Shown here: positions 40,328 to 41,638 of the stretch, piece by piece | Position numbering within the stretch: position 1 is the first letter of the stretch | Layout of the letters: each line of letters opens with the position of its first letter | NCBI GenBank assembly: GCA_035564555.1 | Contig: DATMTS010000114.1 | Location: 1 to 41,638, forward strand | Reading direction: 5' to 3' | Length of the DNA stretch: 41,638 nt | Source of the DNA: DATMTS01 sp035564555 | GTDB lineage: Bacteria; Actinomycetota; Actinomycetes; Actinomycetales; Microbacteriaceae | The notes under the pieces: model-generated | The model's input: the letters and a program-made list of their open reading frames with translations, nothing else | Told to the model about the DNA's origin: nothing | Database searches by the model: none | Translations under genes and position numbers: made by a program

Positions 40328-41638
40328 TCATCCATGAAGAAAATCGACGCGAGCCTGCACCGTTCGAGGCTCGAGATACAACTTCACCACCGGTCCGTGA
40401 TCGGTGCGCGCTTCTCCAGGGATGGTCACCTCGAGGGCGTCGGCCGCCCAGCTGACCTCGGGCTTCTCCCTCGTGCCGAGCACCGTCACCTCGCGAACAC
40501 CGCGGGACAGCACCCCGGACGAAGGGGCGAACGCGCGGATGCGCGCGACGCCGTCAACGGGTGGCGCCAGCAGGATCGCGTAAATGTAGTCGCCGGTGAC
40601 ATCATGACGAGTCGTGAAGCGCATGTCACTCGGTGTGTACTCGATGGCCGCTGAATCGACAAAGGATCCCACAGCGGTCTCGGTCGGACCCTCACCTGGG
40701 ATAACCCACGGGCGACTGCCGAAGATCGCTTCACCATTACTGCCGAGCCAGTCGCCGATCTCCTCCAAGATGCTGCGCTCCTCAGGGGCTATGGTGCCGT
40801 CAGGACGCGGACCGATGTTCAGAAGGAGTGCGCCGTTCTTCGAAACGACATCGGCGAGTTCGGCGATGAGGCCGGCGACCGTCTTGTACTCGTGCCCTTC
40901 GACCCACGACCAGGCCGTACGCGATACGGAGGTGTCGTTCTGCCATACGGTAGGTCGAATCTCACCCATCGCGCCGCGCTCGATATCGTAGACGGCGGTG
41001 CCGGGCCGATACGCGTCCCACTTGTAGTTGATGACGACTTCGCGGCCCCACTCCGCGGCGCGGTTGTAGTAGTACGCCGCGAGTTGGAGCCGGTACGGCT
41101 CGGCCGCAGGCTGCTCGAGCCACCAGTCGAACCACAGCACCTGCGGGCGGTATTTGTCGATGATCTCGACCGTGCGCAGCAGCCAATCCTCCAAGAATCG
41201 TTCGTTGGGCGCGATCTCTTCCCGCTGCGCCGGCCCGTAGAAGTCCTCGTATTCGGGGTCGCGCACGTCGGAATCGAATCGCATGCCGCCGTTCATGAAG
41301 AACCAGTGCTCCATACGGTGTGACGATGCGGCACGCACCATCCACGCACGGTCGACTGCCTCGAGGAGGTCGCCGAACACATCCCGAGCCGGCCCCATTC
41401 GTGCAGCGTTCCAGCGAGAGCGTTCCGTGTCGTACATTGCGAATCCGTCGTGGTGTTCGGCGACGGGCATGACGAACTGAGCGCCTGCGCGTTTGAACAG
41501 CGCGGCCCAATCGTCCGGGTCGAACTTGCTCATCGTGAAGCTCGGAATGAAGTCTTTGTATCCGAAGGAGGCTTGGGACCCGTAGGTGGCGACGTGGTGT
41601 TCGAAGCTCGGCGTGCCTTTGAGGTACATCTCCCGCGA
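40328..41638 (-). CDS. GH29 alpha-L-fucosidase, N-terminus cut by window edge
   Basis: 437 residues seen, the frame runs off the right edge. The GH29 pattern is clear: GTPSFEHHVATYG, KFDPDDWAALFKRAGAQFVMPVAEHHDGFAMYD, MGPARDVFGDLL, VLWFDWWLEQP with the nucleophile Asp, YDIERG and NGALLLNIGPRPDG. After the barrel comes a beta-sandwich domain to the C-terminus. It hydrolyses alpha-L-fucosides. No signal peptide can be judged because the start is missing. It is upstream of TetR on the same strand but 74 bp away, with the TetR promoter between, so a separate unit. Confidence 0.94.
   Translation of the reverse strand, partial: SREMYLKGTPSFEHHVATYGSQASFGYKDFIPSFTMSKFDPDDWAALFKRAGAQFVMPVAEHHDGFAMYDTERSRWNAARMGPARDVFGDLLEAVDRAWMVRAASSHRMEHWFFMNGGMRFDSDVRDPEYEDFYGPAQREEIAPNERFLEDWLLRTVEIIDKYRPQVLWFDWWLEQPAAEPYRLQLAAYYYNRAAEWGREVVINYKWDAYRPGTAVYDIERGAMGEIRPTVWQNDTSVSRTAWSWVEGHEYKTVAGLIAELADVVSKNGALLLNIGPRPDGTIAPEERSILEEIGDWLGSNGEAIFGSRPWVIPGEGPTETAVGSFVDSAAIEYTPSDMRFTTRHDVTGDYIYAILLAPPVDGVARIRAFAPSSGVLSRGVREVTVLGTREKPEVSWAADALEVTIPGEARTDHGPVVKLYLEPRTVQARVDFLHG

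Overview
The window is high-G+C DNA from an actinobacterium. Small overlapping operons (many ATGA, TGATG and GTGA stop/start overlaps), GTG/TTG starts, lipoproteins, a MarP-like protease, a 7Fe ferredoxin with an FprA-type reductase, and a REP-like palindrome of the GGTCGAGTA type fit a Microbacteriaceae-like organism. That family placement is inference. No rRNA, tRNA, CRISPR array, transposase or phage gene was seen.

Region 1 (1-9.9 kb, all minus strand) is a compact assimilatory sulfur operon, read right to left: sir (sulfite reductase), cysH (4Fe-4S APS reductase), cysD and cysN (ATP sulfurylase), an SsuABC/TauABC-type transporter (lipoprotein, ATPase, permease), cobA (uroporphyrinogen-III methyltransferase, for siroheme), fprA and fdxA (ferredoxin reduction; fdxA runs off the left edge). 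Nearly all genes overlap by 1-11 bp. The operon therefore couples uptake, activation, two reductions, cofactor supply and electron supply. A CbiX/SirB-like chelatase that could finish siroheme lies apart at 18.2-18.9 kb. cysD carries an in-frame REP-like palindrome.

Region 2 (10.1-18.1 kb) is a probable carbohydrate or polyol catabolic locus. A plus-strand ROK regulator is divergent from a minus-strand operon: Gfo/Idh/MocA oxidoreductase, xylose-isomerase-like TIM barrel, Pot/Fbp-type ABC importer (SBP, two permeases, ATPase) and a small P-loop kinase. The substrate is unknown.

Region 3 (18.2-28.1 kb) is mixed: the CbiX-like protein, a secreted phosphoesterase, efeB and efeO (no efeU permease in the window), a MarP-like membrane serine protease divergent from a cysteine-free HesB/IscA-fold protein, a GH3 lipoprotein, a 23-codon micro-ORF followed by about 300 bp of G+C-rich DNA and a 99-aa protein of unknown function, a small membrane protein and a small secreted protein.

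Region 4 (28.1-34.7 kb) is a ThuEFG-ThuA-ThuB-like sugar locus: SBP, two permeases, a ThuA-domain protein and a Gfo/Idh/MocA oxidoreductase, divergent from a LacI-family regulator. Two LacI-type palindromes about 110 bp apart flank the operon promoter, and a GAGTT pentanucleotide tandem repeat lies in its leader. No dedicated ATPase gene is present.

Region 5 (34.6-41.6 kb) holds a lipoprotein phosphoesterase overlapping a DUF308/HdeD-like membrane protein, a DUF2510 membrane protein whose gene lies between two copies of a 23-bp direct repeat, an MMPL transporter behind a TetR regulator that appears leaderless and autoregulated through two palindromes, and a GH29 alpha-L-fucosidase cut by the right edge.
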